Part shown: positions 14,872-23,121 of the stretch, in pieces
Layout: each line of letters starts with the position of its first letter
How positions within the stretch are numbered: position 1 is the stretch's first letter
Origin: an uncultured Bacteroides sp.
GTDB lineage: Bacteria; Bacteroidota; Bacteroidia; Bacteroidales; Bacteroidaceae
Reading direction: 5' to 3'
Assembly (NCBI GenBank): GCA_900553185.1
Contig: USCT01000030.1
Span: forward strand, 1-24,488
Length of the DNA stretch: 24,488 bases
Translations under genes and position numbers: made by a program
The notes under the pieces: generated by a model
Told to the model about the DNA's origin: nothing
The model's input: the letters and a program-made list of their open reading frames with translations, nothing else
The model's database searches: none

Positions 14872-15933
14872 TTATGCCTTTTTGATATAATCTACAATCC
14901 AGGCACCTACTTCCTTTGTACCGTATTTGGCACCGCCAGCAACCTGAATTTCCGGAGTACGTACACATTCATCCAGCGAAGCATCTACCGCCTTACGGAT
15001 GAGTGCGCCTTCTTCCTTACAGTCAAAATACTCAAACAACATCGCTACCGAAAGAATCTGAGCCAACGGATTGGCAATATTCAATCCCTTCGCCTGTGGC
15101 CAGGAACCATGAATCGGTTCGAACACCGGAGTACTTTCACCGGTAGAAGCAGACGGAAGCAATCCCATGGAACCGCTGATAACCGAACCTTCATCTGTCA
15201 GAATATCACCGAACGTATTTTCTGTTACCATGACATCAAAGAATGTCGGTTCCTGAATCATACGCATGGCAGCATTATCTACGTACATGTAGTCAGTCTG
15301 TACTTCCGGATACTTCGGAGCCATTTCCTGGGCAATCTGACGCCACAGACGTGAAGAAGCCAATACATTAGCCTTATCGACTACAGTCAGGTGCTTGCGG
15401 CGTTTCATGGCATATTCGAAACCCACCTTCAGAATACGTTCGATTTCCGGACGGGTATACATGTTCGTATCGTATGCCTTATCGTTGTCCTGATATTTCT
15501 CACCGAAATACATACCGCCAGTCAGTTCACGGATACAGATAAAATCGGCACCTTCTACCAGTTCACTACGTAAAGGAGATTTGTGTAACAGACACTTGAA
15601 AGTCTGCACCGGACGAATGTTGGCAAACAGGCCGAGTTTTTTACGCATGGCCAGCAGACCCTGTTCCGGACGTACCTTCGCCGTAGGATCATTGTCAAAT
15701 TTCGGATCACCTACAGCCGAAAACAATACCGCATCGGCATTTTTGCAAATCTCGTATGTCTTTTCCGGGAACGGATCGCCCACCTTATCGATGGCATCCG
15801 CACCACAAAGCGCATATTCATACGTTACCTTATGTCCAAACTTCTCACAAACGGCAGTCATGACATCCACGCCCTGTACAGATATCTCAGGACCAATGCC
15901 ATCGCCCGGCAATACAGCTATTTTAAATTCCAT
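14872..15933 (-). CDS. leuB: 3-isopropylmalate dehydrogenase
   Basis: 353 residues from the ATG at 15933. A TTG at 15939 is not needed and overlaps the end of cimA. The enzyme oxidises and decarboxylates 3-isopropylmalate with NAD to the leucine keto acid. With the upstream citramalate synthase it probably also handles 3-methylmalate, giving 2-oxobutyrate. Visible motifs: LPGDGIGPE (8-16), RELTGGMYFG (135-144), catalytic Lys187 in VVDKANV, Asp219 in YVDNAA, Asp243 and Asp247 in GDILTDEGS (metal binding), and the NAD region from EPIHGSWP. The start is two bases after the cimA stop, so translation is probably coupled. It is the last gene of the operon. Confidence 0.97.
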   Translation of the reverse strand: MEFKIAVLPGDGIGPEISVQGVDVMTAVCEKFGHKVTYEYALCGADAIDKVGDPFPEKTYEICKNADAVLFSAVGDPKFDNDPTAKVRPEQGLLAMRKKLGLFANIRPVQTFKCLLHKSPLRSELVEGADFICIRELTGGMYFGEKYQDNDKAYDTNMYTRPEIERILKVGFEYAMKRRKHLTVVDKANVLASSRLWRQIAQEMAPKYPEVQTDYMYVDNAAMRMIQEPTFFDVMVTENTFGDILTDEGSVISGSMGLLPSASTGESTPVFEPIHGSWPQAKGLNIANPLAQILSVAMLFEYFDCKEEGALIRKAVDASLDECVRTPEIQVAGGAKYGTKEVGAWIVDYIKKA

Positions 15934-15935
15934 AA

Positions 15936-17474
15936 TCAATTATTTGTTTTATCTTCTATCATGTTCAACATCTTAATAGTAGCCTTGATAGCGGCTTCTG
16001 TCTGGTCGGCATCCAGTCCGCGGGTACGAAATTCACGGCCCTCATGATTCCAGGTAATGACTGTCTGCACAAAAGCATCGGTCCGCCCGCCTGGAGGAAT
16101 CGTCACGGCATAATTGACCAGCATCGGGAATTTACGGTTCAATGTTCCCTTATAAATCTTTCTCAACGCCCGCACAAACGCATCATACTGTCCGTTACCG
16201 GAAGAACTTTCCTGATATACCTCACCGTCTATCTCTATACTCAACGTCGCCATAGGTTTCAATCCTTTAGCCAAAGTAACAAAATAGCTTAGCAGTTTGA
16301 CTCTGTCTGCCTTGCCATCGTGTTTCAAGACATCCGATATGATGTAAGGCAAGTCCTCCTGAGTCACCAGCTCCTTGCGGTCACCCAGCTCAATGATACG
16401 CTCGGTAACTTTCTTCATAGCCTCCTCATCCAGTTCAAGTCCCAGACTTTCCAGATTTTTACGGATATTGGCCTTGCCACTGGTCTTTCCCAATGCGTAT
16501 TCACGTATACGTCCGAACCGCTCGGGCAATAAGTCGTTACAATACAGATTGTTCTTGTTGTCTCCATCGGCATGTACACCGGCCACCTGCGTAAATACAC
16601 TTTCGCCTACAATCGGCATGTTGGGAGGAATTGAAATTCCGGAATACGACTCCACGACACGACTTACATCATTCAAACGACTTTCATCGATATTGGTAAT
16701 CGCATGAAAATGGTCTTTCAGAATAGCCTGTACACTGGCAAGCGGAGCATTTCCGGCACGTTCTCCCAGTCCGTTAATGGTCGTATGCAATCCTTTTACG
16801 CCACACAGCACGGCTGCCAGTACATTGCTGACTGCCAGATCATAGTCATTATGCGCATGAAAGTCAAAATGCAATTCCGGATAACGTTTCCGCATCTTGC
16901 GCATATACTCAATAACCTGCAACGGGTTTAAGATACCCAGCGTATCGGGCAACATAAACCGTTTGATACCTATTTCACGCAATCCGTCTATCAGTCCGAA
17001 TACATAATCGGGAGTATCCTTGATTCCATTACTCCAGTCTTCCAGGTACACATTTACATCCATTCCCCGGCTATGAGCATAACGAACTACTTGCTGAATA
17101 TCGCATACATGCTCACCAAGCGTCTTCTTCAACTGATATTTACAATGCTTCTCGGAACCCTTGGTCAGCAGATTAATAACCCTGCATCCGGCATTATAGA
17201 TCCAGTCGACCGATACATTCCCGTCAACAAAGCCCAATACTTCCACACGAGACAGATAATTCCGACGTGCTGCCCATTCACAAATCATCTTGACTGCATT
17301 CAGTTCACCGTCTGACACACGTGCCGAAGCCACTTCTATCCGATCGACCTTCAACTCTTCCAGCAGTAAACGAGCTATCATCAGCTTTTCGTGGGGGACA
17401 AACGATACTCCGTTGGTTTGTTCGCCATCACGGAGTGTCGTATCCATTATTTCTATTCTCGGTCTTTCTTCCAT
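15936..17474 (-). CDS. cimA: (R)-citramalate synthase, Leptospira type
   Basis: 512 residues, a LeuA-superfamily condensing enzyme distinct from the leuA at the operon head. It should join pyruvate and acetyl-CoA to (R)-citramalate, feeding isoleucine synthesis through LeuCD and LeuB. The TIM barrel has DTTLRDGEQ (11-19; R15, D16) and FHAHND (205-210). It shares with Leptospira CimA the blocks IEVASARVS, LGFVDGN, NLLTKGS, VYLEDWSNG, HADGD and IPPGG. From memory, the pyruvate-pocket residues Leu81, Leu104 and Tyr144 of Leptospira CimA correspond here to L80, L103 and Y143, and the active-site His302 to H301, a constant offset of one. The C-terminal regulatory domain (about 390-505) is present. 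It starts 20 bases after leuD. Confidence 0.88.
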   Translation of the reverse strand: MEERPRIEIMDTTLRDGEQTNGVSFVPHEKLMIARLLLEELKVDRIEVASARVSDGELNAVKMICEWAARRNYLSRVEVLGFVDGNVSVDWIYNAGCRVINLLTKGSEKHCKYQLKKTLGEHVCDIQQVVRYAHSRGMDVNVYLEDWSNGIKDTPDYVFGLIDGLREIGIKRFMLPDTLGILNPLQVIEYMRKMRKRYPELHFDFHAHNDYDLAVSNVLAAVLCGVKGLHTTINGLGERAGNAPLASVQAILKDHFHAITNIDESRLNDVSRVVESYSGISIPPNMPIVGESVFTQVAGVHADGDNKNNLYCNDLLPERFGRIREYALGKTSGKANIRKNLESLGLELDEEAMKKVTERIIELGDRKELVTQEDLPYIISDVLKHDGKADRVKLLSYFVTLAKGLKPMATLSIEIDGEVYQESSSGNGQYDAFVRALRKIYKGTLNRKFPMLVNYAVTIPPGGRTDAFVQTVITWNHEGREFRTRGLDADQTEAAIKATIKMLNMIEDKTNN

Positions 17475-17494
17475 ATTGAGAGGTTTACGAATGC

Positions 17495-18091
17495 TTATTT
17501 CCGATTGTTTTCGAATGCTTCAATCTTATCTTTGTTCTGTACCAGGAAATCAATGTCATCCAGACCGTTCATCAGACAATGTTTCTTATAAGCGTTAATC
17601 TCAAACTTTTCAGATTTTCCGGTCGCCTTATTGGTTATGGTCTGCTCCGGCAGATTAACCTCCACTTCGGTTTTCGGATCGGCATAAATCGAATCAAACA
17701 ATTCCTTCAAAAATGCTTCACTGACTACAACCGGCAAAACAAAATTATTCAATTCATTGTTTTTATGAATATCGGCAAAGAAGCTGGAAACAACCACCCG
17801 AAAGCCATAACCAGCAATAGCCCATGCGGCGTGTTCGCGACTGGAACCGCTTCCGAAATTCTTTCCAGCGACCAGTATCTGACCGCTATAAGTCGGATCA
17901 TTTAATACAAAATCTTTGTTCAAGGAACCGTCTGGCTTGTATCGCCAGTCACGGAACAGATTATCACCAAAGAATTTTTCATCACGGGTAGTAGCCTTCA
18001 AGAATCGAGCCGGTATAATCTGATCAGTATCGACATTCTCCAATGGAAGAGGAATACAAGTACTGGTGATAATATTGAATTTCTGTTTCAT
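17495..18091 (-). CDS. leuD: 3-isopropylmalate dehydratase small subunit
   Basis: 198 residues, the swivel domain of isopropylmalate isomerase, which works as a heterodimer with LeuC. LPLENVDTDQIIPARFLK (15-32) and GKNFGSGSSREHAAWAI (76-92) are the signature blocks; the Ser/Arg-rich loop around 81-88 binds substrate. It starts 12 bases after leuC, which fits stoichiometric expression. With LeuC it isomerises 2- to 3-isopropylmalate and, given the linked cimA, probably citramalate to 3-methylmalate. Confidence 0.97.
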   Translation of the reverse strand: MKQKFNIITSTCIPLPLENVDTDQIIPARFLKATTRDEKFFGDNLFRDWRYKPDGSLNKDFVLNDPTYSGQILVAGKNFGSGSSREHAAWAIAGYGFRVVVSSFFADIHKNNELNNFVLPVVVSEAFLKELFDSIYADPKTEVEVNLPEQTITNKATGKSEKFEINAYKKHCLMNGLDDIDFLVQNKDKIEAFENNRK

Positions 18092-18103
18092 AATCTTTCT
18101 TTT

Positions 18104-19501
18104 TTACATTAATGTTCTTGGATCGGTAATAACTCCTGTTACAGCAGCTGCTGCCGCAGTCAGCGGACTGGCCAGTAATGTACGCGAGCCCGGCCCCTGA
18201 CGACCTTCAAAGTTACGGTTACTGGTAGATACAGAATATTTGCCTGCAGGAATCTTGTCATCATTCATAGCCAGACAAGCCGAACATCCCGGCTGGCGGA
18301 TTTCGAATCCAGCTTCCTCCAGAATTTTGTCCAGACCTTCCTCACGAATCTGTTCATCTACCATCCAAGAACCCGGTACAAGCCATGCCGTAATATGTTC
18401 GGCTTTCTTGCGTCCCTTTACAATGGAAGCAAACGCACGAAAATCCTCAATACGGCCATTGGTACAAGCTCCCAGGAATACATAATCTACATGTTTTCCC
18501 AGCAAAGACTCTCCTGCATGGAACCCCATATACTGCAATGACTTCTCAAAAGAACTTTTCTCGACGTCACTCATGCCCTCCGTGGTAGGAATATGGTCGG
18601 TAATAGCCATTCCCATTCCAGGATTCGTCCCATAGGTAATCATCGGCTGAATGTCTGCAGCATCATAGCGCACTTCCTTATCAAATACCGCATCATCATC
18701 ACTCTTCAACGTTCTCCAATAAGCTACTGCCTTATCCCATTCTTCACCTTTTGGAGCATATTCACGGCCTTTTATGTATTCGAACGTCACTTCATCCGGA
18801 GCTATCATACCGCCACGTGCTCCCATCTCGATAGAAAGATTACACAAGGTAAGCCGTCCTTCCATCGTCAGACTACGAATGGCTTCGCCGGCATATTCCA
18901 CAAAATAACCGGTAGCACCACTGGTGGTCATCTTAGACATCATGTAAAGAGCTACATCCTTTGCGGTAACTCCTTTACCCAACTTACCATCAATAGTAAT
19001 ACGCATGGTTTTCGGACGAGCCTGCAAGATACACTGCGAAGCCATGACCATTTCTACTTCGGAAGTTCCAATACCAAAAGCAACGGCACCCATGGCACCA
19101 TGTGTGGAAGTATGTGAATCACCACAAACAATGGTCATCCCCGGAAGTGTCAGTCCTCTTTCAGGACCCACAACGTGAATAATACCGTTCTTTTTATTCA
19201 TCATCCCGAAATGGGTCAATCCGAAATCAGCGGCATTCTTTGCCAGCGTATCCACCTGTGTTTTTGAAACCGGGTCTTCAATCGGTTTATCCTGGTCATG
19301 AGTCGGTGTATTATGATCAGGCATACAGTAAATGCGTTCCGGACGAAAACATTTCAAGCCACGTGCACGCATACCAGCAAAAGCCTGCGGACTGGTCACC
19401 TCATGACAATAGAGGCGATCAATGTACAACTGAGTAGGACCTTCTTCTACCTTCTGCACCACATGTGCATCCCATATTTTGTCAAATAATGTATTAGCCA
19501 T
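18104..19501 (-). CDS. leuC: 3-isopropylmalate dehydratase large subunit
   Basis: 465 residues, bacterial LeuC type in the aconitase superfamily. The [4Fe-4S] ligands are C346 (GACTNGRIEDF), C406 and C409 (GCSACLAMN). Further blocks are PDHNTPT (61-67), CGDSHTSTHGAMGA (126-139) and the closing GRQGPGSRTLLASP (433-446). It is the catalytic partner of LeuD, immediately downstream at 12 bases, and follows leuA after 27 bases. The cluster makes the enzyme oxygen-sensitive, which suits an anaerobe. Confidence 0.98.
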   Translation of the reverse strand: MANTLFDKIWDAHVVQKVEEGPTQLYIDRLYCHEVTSPQAFAGMRARGLKCFRPERIYCMPDHNTPTHDQDKPIEDPVSKTQVDTLAKNAADFGLTHFGMMNKKNGIIHVVGPERGLTLPGMTIVCGDSHTSTHGAMGAVAFGIGTSEVEMVMASQCILQARPKTMRITIDGKLGKGVTAKDVALYMMSKMTTSGATGYFVEYAGEAIRSLTMEGRLTLCNLSIEMGARGGMIAPDEVTFEYIKGREYAPKGEEWDKAVAYWRTLKSDDDAVFDKEVRYDAADIQPMITYGTNPGMGMAITDHIPTTEGMSDVEKSSFEKSLQYMGFHAGESLLGKHVDYVFLGACTNGRIEDFRAFASIVKGRKKAEHITAWLVPGSWMVDEQIREEGLDKILEEAGFEIRQPGCSACLAMNDDKIPAGKYSVSTSNRNFEGRQGPGSRTLLASPLTAAAAAVTGVITDPRTLM

Positions 19502-19528
19502 CGTATAATTGGTTTTATCTCGTTTATG

Positions 19529-21025
19529 TTATTTTCTGAATTTATTGATACAATCAATATATGCTTCTACAGATGCAGCAATAATATCGGTATTCGCTCC
19601 AAATCCGTAATACATCTGTCCATCGTATTCTACCTGCATGTGTACCTTACCTACATCATCACTACCCTTGCTGATGGCCTGAATGGTAAATTCCTTCAAT
19701 GTCATCTGACGTTTGATAATCTGTTTTACAGCCTTGATAGCCGCATCCACCGGACCATTGCCTGTAGCAGCTGCTTCAAAATGCTCACCGGAAATGTTCA
19801 ATCCCAGACTGGCAACCGAACGAACCCCTACTCCACTGGTAACCTGCAGATACTCCAGTTTGATATGATGGTTCACGTTACGGTCTGCACCAGCCAGTAC
19901 CAGAATATCGTCGTCTGTAATATCTTTTTTCTTATCAGCCAGTTTCAAGAAATCTTCGTATACCTTATCCAGCTTCTCCTGAGTCATTTCTACCCCTAAT
20001 ACATGCAAACGATGTTTCAAGGCAGCACGACCGCTACGGGCTGTCAATACAATGGCATTGTCATCAATACCGACATCCTTCGGATTGATAATTTCGTAGG
20101 TCTGTACATTTTTCAAGACGCCGTCTTGATGAATACCCGAAGAATGGGCAAAGGCATTCCGTCCCACAATAGCCTTATTCGGCTGTACCGGCATGTTCAT
20201 CAGACTGGACACCATACGGCTGGTAGGATAAATCTTCTGAGTATTAATATTCGTATCAATGTCAATACTGTGATGACAACGCAGAATCATTGCAACTTCT
20301 TCAAGTGCTGTGTTTCCGGCACGTTCTCCAATACCATTTATTGTAACCTCCACTTGACGGGCACCATTCAAAACACCGCTAATGGTATTGGCAGTAGCCA
20401 TTCCCAAATCGTTGTGACAATGGGTAGAAATAACCGCTTTATCTATTCCATCTACATGATCCACCAGATACTTGATCTTTTCGCCATATTCGGACGGAAG
20501 ACAATAACCGGTGGTATCCGGAATATTCACAACCGTAGCGCCAGCCTTAATCACAGCTTCTACCACACGCGCTAAATATTCATTATCCGTACGGCCCGCA
20601 TCTTCTGCATAAAACTCCACATCATCCACATACCGACGTGCATACTTTACAGCAGCCACAGCACGTTCGATGATTTCTTCACGGGTCGAATTAAATTTAT
20701 ATTTAATATGAGAATCCGATGTACCTATTCCTGTGTGAATACGTTTGTGCTTGGCATATTTCAACGCTTCTGCAGCAACATCAATATCTTTCTGTACCGC
20801 ACGAGTCAATGCACAAATAGTCGGCCAGGTTACGGCTTTTGATATTTCAATCACTGAATTAAAATCACCCGGACTTGATATCGGGAATCCTGCCTCGATT
20901 ACGTCTACCCCCAAAGCTTCCAGCTGCTTGGCCACCTGAATCTTTTCAACGGTATTCAACTGACATCCGGGAACCTGTTCACCATCACGAAGAGTAGTAT
21001 CAAAAATGAATAATCTGTCACTCAT
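19529..21025 (-). CDS. leuA: 2-isopropylmalate synthase
   Basis: 498 residues. The enzyme condenses acetyl-CoA with 2-oxoisovalerate, the committed step to leucine. DTTLRDGEQ (9-17; R13, D14) and THCHND (201-206; H202, H204) supply the metal site, and NGIGERAGNTALEEV and GIHQDG (297-302) complete the active site. Residues about 370-498 are the LeuA regulatory domain, ending in an allosteric region containing GNGPVDAA and GANTDIIAASVEAY, so leucine feedback inhibition is expected. It is the first gene of leuA-leuC-leuD-cimA-leuB and lies directly behind the attenuator leader at 21062-21204, so the whole operon should respond to charged branched-chain tRNAs. Confidence 0.98.
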   Translation of the reverse strand: MSDRLFIFDTTLRDGEQVPGCQLNTVEKIQVAKQLEALGVDVIEAGFPISSPGDFNSVIEISKAVTWPTICALTRAVQKDIDVAAEALKYAKHKRIHTGIGTSDSHIKYKFNSTREEIIERAVAAVKYARRYVDDVEFYAEDAGRTDNEYLARVVEAVIKAGATVVNIPDTTGYCLPSEYGEKIKYLVDHVDGIDKAVISTHCHNDLGMATANTISGVLNGARQVEVTINGIGERAGNTALEEVAMILRCHHSIDIDTNINTQKIYPTSRMVSSLMNMPVQPNKAIVGRNAFAHSSGIHQDGVLKNVQTYEIINPKDVGIDDNAIVLTARSGRAALKHRLHVLGVEMTQEKLDKVYEDFLKLADKKKDITDDDILVLAGADRNVNHHIKLEYLQVTSGVGVRSVASLGLNISGEHFEAAATGNGPVDAAIKAVKQIIKRQMTLKEFTIQAISKGSDDVGKVHMQVEYDGQMYYGFGANTDIIAASVEAYIDCINKFRK

Positions 21026-21061
21026 AGGGCTTTATCTTTTATTATTTAACTATATTCAAAT

Positions 21062-21097
21062 AAAAAGCCTTTCACACAGGGAAGTGAGAAAGGCTTT
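21062..21097 (-). terminator. Attenuator terminator before leuA
   Basis: On the minus strand AAAGCCTTTCTCAC (21097-21084) pairs with GTGTGAAAGGCTTT (21077-21064): 13 of 14 positions, one T-T mismatch, loop of six. The 3' arm runs into a short T-tract (TTTTTA). It lies 37 bases before the leuA ATG, so it must be suppressed for the operon to be transcribed. Confidence 0.88.
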
Positions 21098-21194
21098 ATA
21101 TCATACCGTTTTTACGACTAACAGGCACGCGACTCACTTCCCACCGGTTTTTCCAGCAGATTAATCAGACCGCATAGCAAAATATGTAAAAACG
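21079..21194 (-). promoter_or_regulatory. Antiterminator and anti-antiterminator pairings of the leu leader
   Basis: Segment B, GGGAAGTGAG (21142-21133, inside leader codons 21-24), is perfectly complementary over 10 bp to segment B', CTCACTTCCC (21088-21079). B' is the loop and part of the 5' arm of the terminator, so the two structures exclude each other. Segment A, CGTTTTTAC (21194-21186, leader codons 4-7), is perfectly complementary over 9 bp to A', GTAAAAACG (21115-21107). The order A-B-A'-B' means A:A' and B:B' also exclude each other. A ribosome stalled on the Leu codons covers A and leaves B free to block termination. Confidence 0.8.
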
Positions 21195-21204
21195 TCACAT
21201 TCAT
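21118..21204 (-). CDS. leu operon leader peptide
   Basis: 28 codons from the ATG at 21204 to the TAG at 21118-21120. Ten of 28 residues are branched-chain: Leu at 6, 9, 10, 13, 16 and 17, Ile at 8 and 14, Val at 3 and 21. The densest run, FLHILLCGLINLL, covers residues 5-17. There is no clear Shine-Dalgarno sequence, normal for this phylum. The start lies 27 bases after a TACCTTTG promoter box. The stop codon sits between the two antiterminator segments, so a ribosome finishing translation would mask segment B and let the terminator form. The peptide itself probably has no function; its translation is the sensor. Confidence 0.82.
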   Translation of the reverse strand: MNVTFLHILLCGLINLLEKPVGSESRAC

Positions 21205-21230
21205 TCTATATACATTTTTTATCAGCGATG

Positions 21231-21260
21231 CAAAGGTATACAATAATTTCTAACATCAAA
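21231..21260 (-). promoter_or_regulatory. Promoter of the leu operon
   Basis: The minus strand has TTTG (21260-21257), an 18-base spacer and TACCTTTG (21238-21231), matching the Bacteroidetes consensus. Transcription would begin about 20 bases before the leader-peptide ATG. Confidence 0.75.
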
Positions 21261-21355
21261 ATAAAAAATGAAACTTTTTTATCTGATTTAATTATAAATT
21301 GTCACAACAAAAAGAAATGGCACTAAATTTTATCAGTGCTCATACACATTCTGTC

Positions 21356-21389
21356 AAAAAGAATCCGCCAGAATTTTGCTCCAGCGGAT
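21356..21389 (-). terminator. Terminator of the TPR/HTH regulator gene
   Basis: ATCCGC (21389-21384 on the minus strand) pairs with GCGGAT (21368-21363), and the hairpin is followed by TTCTTTTT. It begins 18 bases after the stop codon of the gene at 21408 and insulates it from the leu promoter. Confidence 0.7.
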
Positions 21390-21407
21390 ATCTCTATGCA
21401 TTATCTG

Positions 21408-23027
21408 TCATTCATGAATAACGGTACAAAGTTCTTCTACCTGACGCTCAAAATCATCACGTGAGATAGCTTTATTCTTCACTGCACAGCGATAATTATA
21501 AATTGTCTGAGGAGAATAGAAAAGTAAAGTAGCAATCTTAGAACTGTCCTTGATTCCCAACCGGATTAACGCGAAAATACGTAATTCAGTACTTAAGACT
21601 TCTCCTTTTTTAGAAATCAATTGCTCACCATCACGCAATAAAGCATTCAATTCATCAATAAAATGAGGATAGAGAGCAACAAATGCTTTGTCAAAATTCA
21701 AGAAAAACTCCTTGGCATCAGCATCTGTCATCTTAGTTGTATTCTTCAGCTGTAACAAATCCTCAGCCTGTTTTGCCTTTACTTTCCGTTTCACCAGATT
21801 CTGATATTTATCCAATTTGTCAATGTAAGCTGCACAAAGTTCCAAAAACATGCTGACATGCTTTTCACGATTTTCATTTGTCGTCAACAGTTGCTTGTTC
21901 AAACAAGCTAATTGCTCATTTATCCGAGATAATTCCTGTTTACGCTTACGAAGCAATTTCATCTGATGATAAATGTATCCTGATGTACCAAGCAAACAGA
22001 TTCCCAATACACTTATAATACCTAATGTCCACATTAACCTGGTATTTTTGACCTTATTCTGCTTTTCATACGCCTGAACGATCCCCGGCAAATTACGGGC
22101 TATTTCCATTAATCTCAATCGATTCCCGTAAAAAGCGGCATCGTCAAGTGCATAATTCAAGTAGCGATTAGCCTGAGCAGCTTCTGATTCACGGTTATGA
22201 AAAATGAATATGGCCAGTTCCTGGAGTGAAAGATTCTCCTTCAAGGCACAATATTGGTCAGAAATAGCCGAAAGAATCATATAATATTCATATTGTTCCC
22301 AACGCTTCATCCTTCCATTAACCAATGCCAACCCACAAGCTGTCGATGCATACAAACGCTGATTCATCGGCAAACCTTCCAAAGCTTTCCGGTAATCGGC
22401 ATCTGCTTCCTGGTATTTATCTTGTCTGACTTCCAGCTCTGCCTTCCAATAATATGACTCACTCGAGGCTGGAGGAAGTACACTCAAAATGGAATCCATA
22501 TATAACATTTCTTTCTGACGATACTTTTGCGCATAACAACTTTCATCTGCATAATTTCCCCATCCGCTATATGCCCATTCATACGAACGATAATAATCCG
22601 GTAACTGTGCTGCAGCCAGAGTTTCATGAGGAATCGAATCCAGCAACTCTATGGCTTCATGGAAATAACCTCCTGTAGCTAACAAATAAGCCCTGTTAAT
22701 GATGCACATATTTTTTCGGTCGACAGATTGCATGCGATCAGCCAAAATTTCAGCCTTTCTTAAATAATGCATAGCAGAATCAAACTGATATGTAATATAC
22801 TCCGAATAAATTGCTTTATATAGTCCAAAGGTACGTACATCATCTTTTTCTACAGACGAAACCAATTGACAAATACTGTCAATTCTCTCTTCCTTCTGTG
22901 TCATATATACTATTCGTTGCTTCAATGCTTTTTCCAACTGAGAATATAACGAAGAAATATTCGATACGGCTGCCATGCCATGTAAGGAGAACAACAAAGA
23001 GAAAAATAAGAATATCAATTTTTTCAT
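21408..23027 (-). CDS. Membrane-anchored TPR regulator with C-terminal LuxR-like helix-turn-helix
   Basis: 539 residues. Residues 1-20 are a signal peptide (MKKLIFLFFSLLFSLHGMAA), followed by TPR-like helical repeats (about 25-320) that I infer to be periplasmic. One membrane span lies at about 331-353 (LMWTLGIISVLGICLLG), then a cytoplasmic coiled coil (about 355-390, KLLRKRKQELSRINEQLACL). The C-terminus (about 478-520) resembles a LuxR-type helix-turn-helix: LSTELRIFALIRLGIKDSSK then IATLLFYSPQTIYNYR. This is the layout of Bacteroides proteins annotated with DUF6377. It suggests a one-component regulator that senses outside the inner membrane and binds DNA inside. The ligand and targets are unknown. 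It sits alone, with a terminator before the leu promoter. Confidence 0.85.
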   Translation of the reverse strand: MKKLIFLFFSLLFSLHGMAAVSNISSLYSQLEKALKQRIVYMTQKEERIDSICQLVSSVEKDDVRTFGLYKAIYSEYITYQFDSAMHYLRKAEILADRMQSVDRKNMCIINRAYLLATGGYFHEAIELLDSIPHETLAAAQLPDYYRSYEWAYSGWGNYADESCYAQKYRQKEMLYMDSILSVLPPASSESYYWKAELEVRQDKYQEADADYRKALEGLPMNQRLYASTACGLALVNGRMKRWEQYEYYMILSAISDQYCALKENLSLQELAIFIFHNRESEAAQANRYLNYALDDAAFYGNRLRLMEIARNLPGIVQAYEKQNKVKNTRLMWTLGIISVLGICLLGTSGYIYHQMKLLRKRKQELSRINEQLACLNKQLLTTNENREKHVSMFLELCAAYIDKLDKYQNLVKRKVKAKQAEDLLQLKNTTKMTDADAKEFFLNFDKAFVALYPHFIDELNALLRDGEQLISKKGEVLSTELRIFALIRLGIKDSSKIATLLFYSPQTIYNYRCAVKNKAISRDDFERQVEELCTVIHE

Positions 23028-23121
23028 GCTTCCAGATTTTTAAGACATAAATATAATGAAATCTCTCGAAACAGTGGAGTAATTGGTCTGTTAAAACTCA
23101 CACAAAATAAAGATATCCTTC

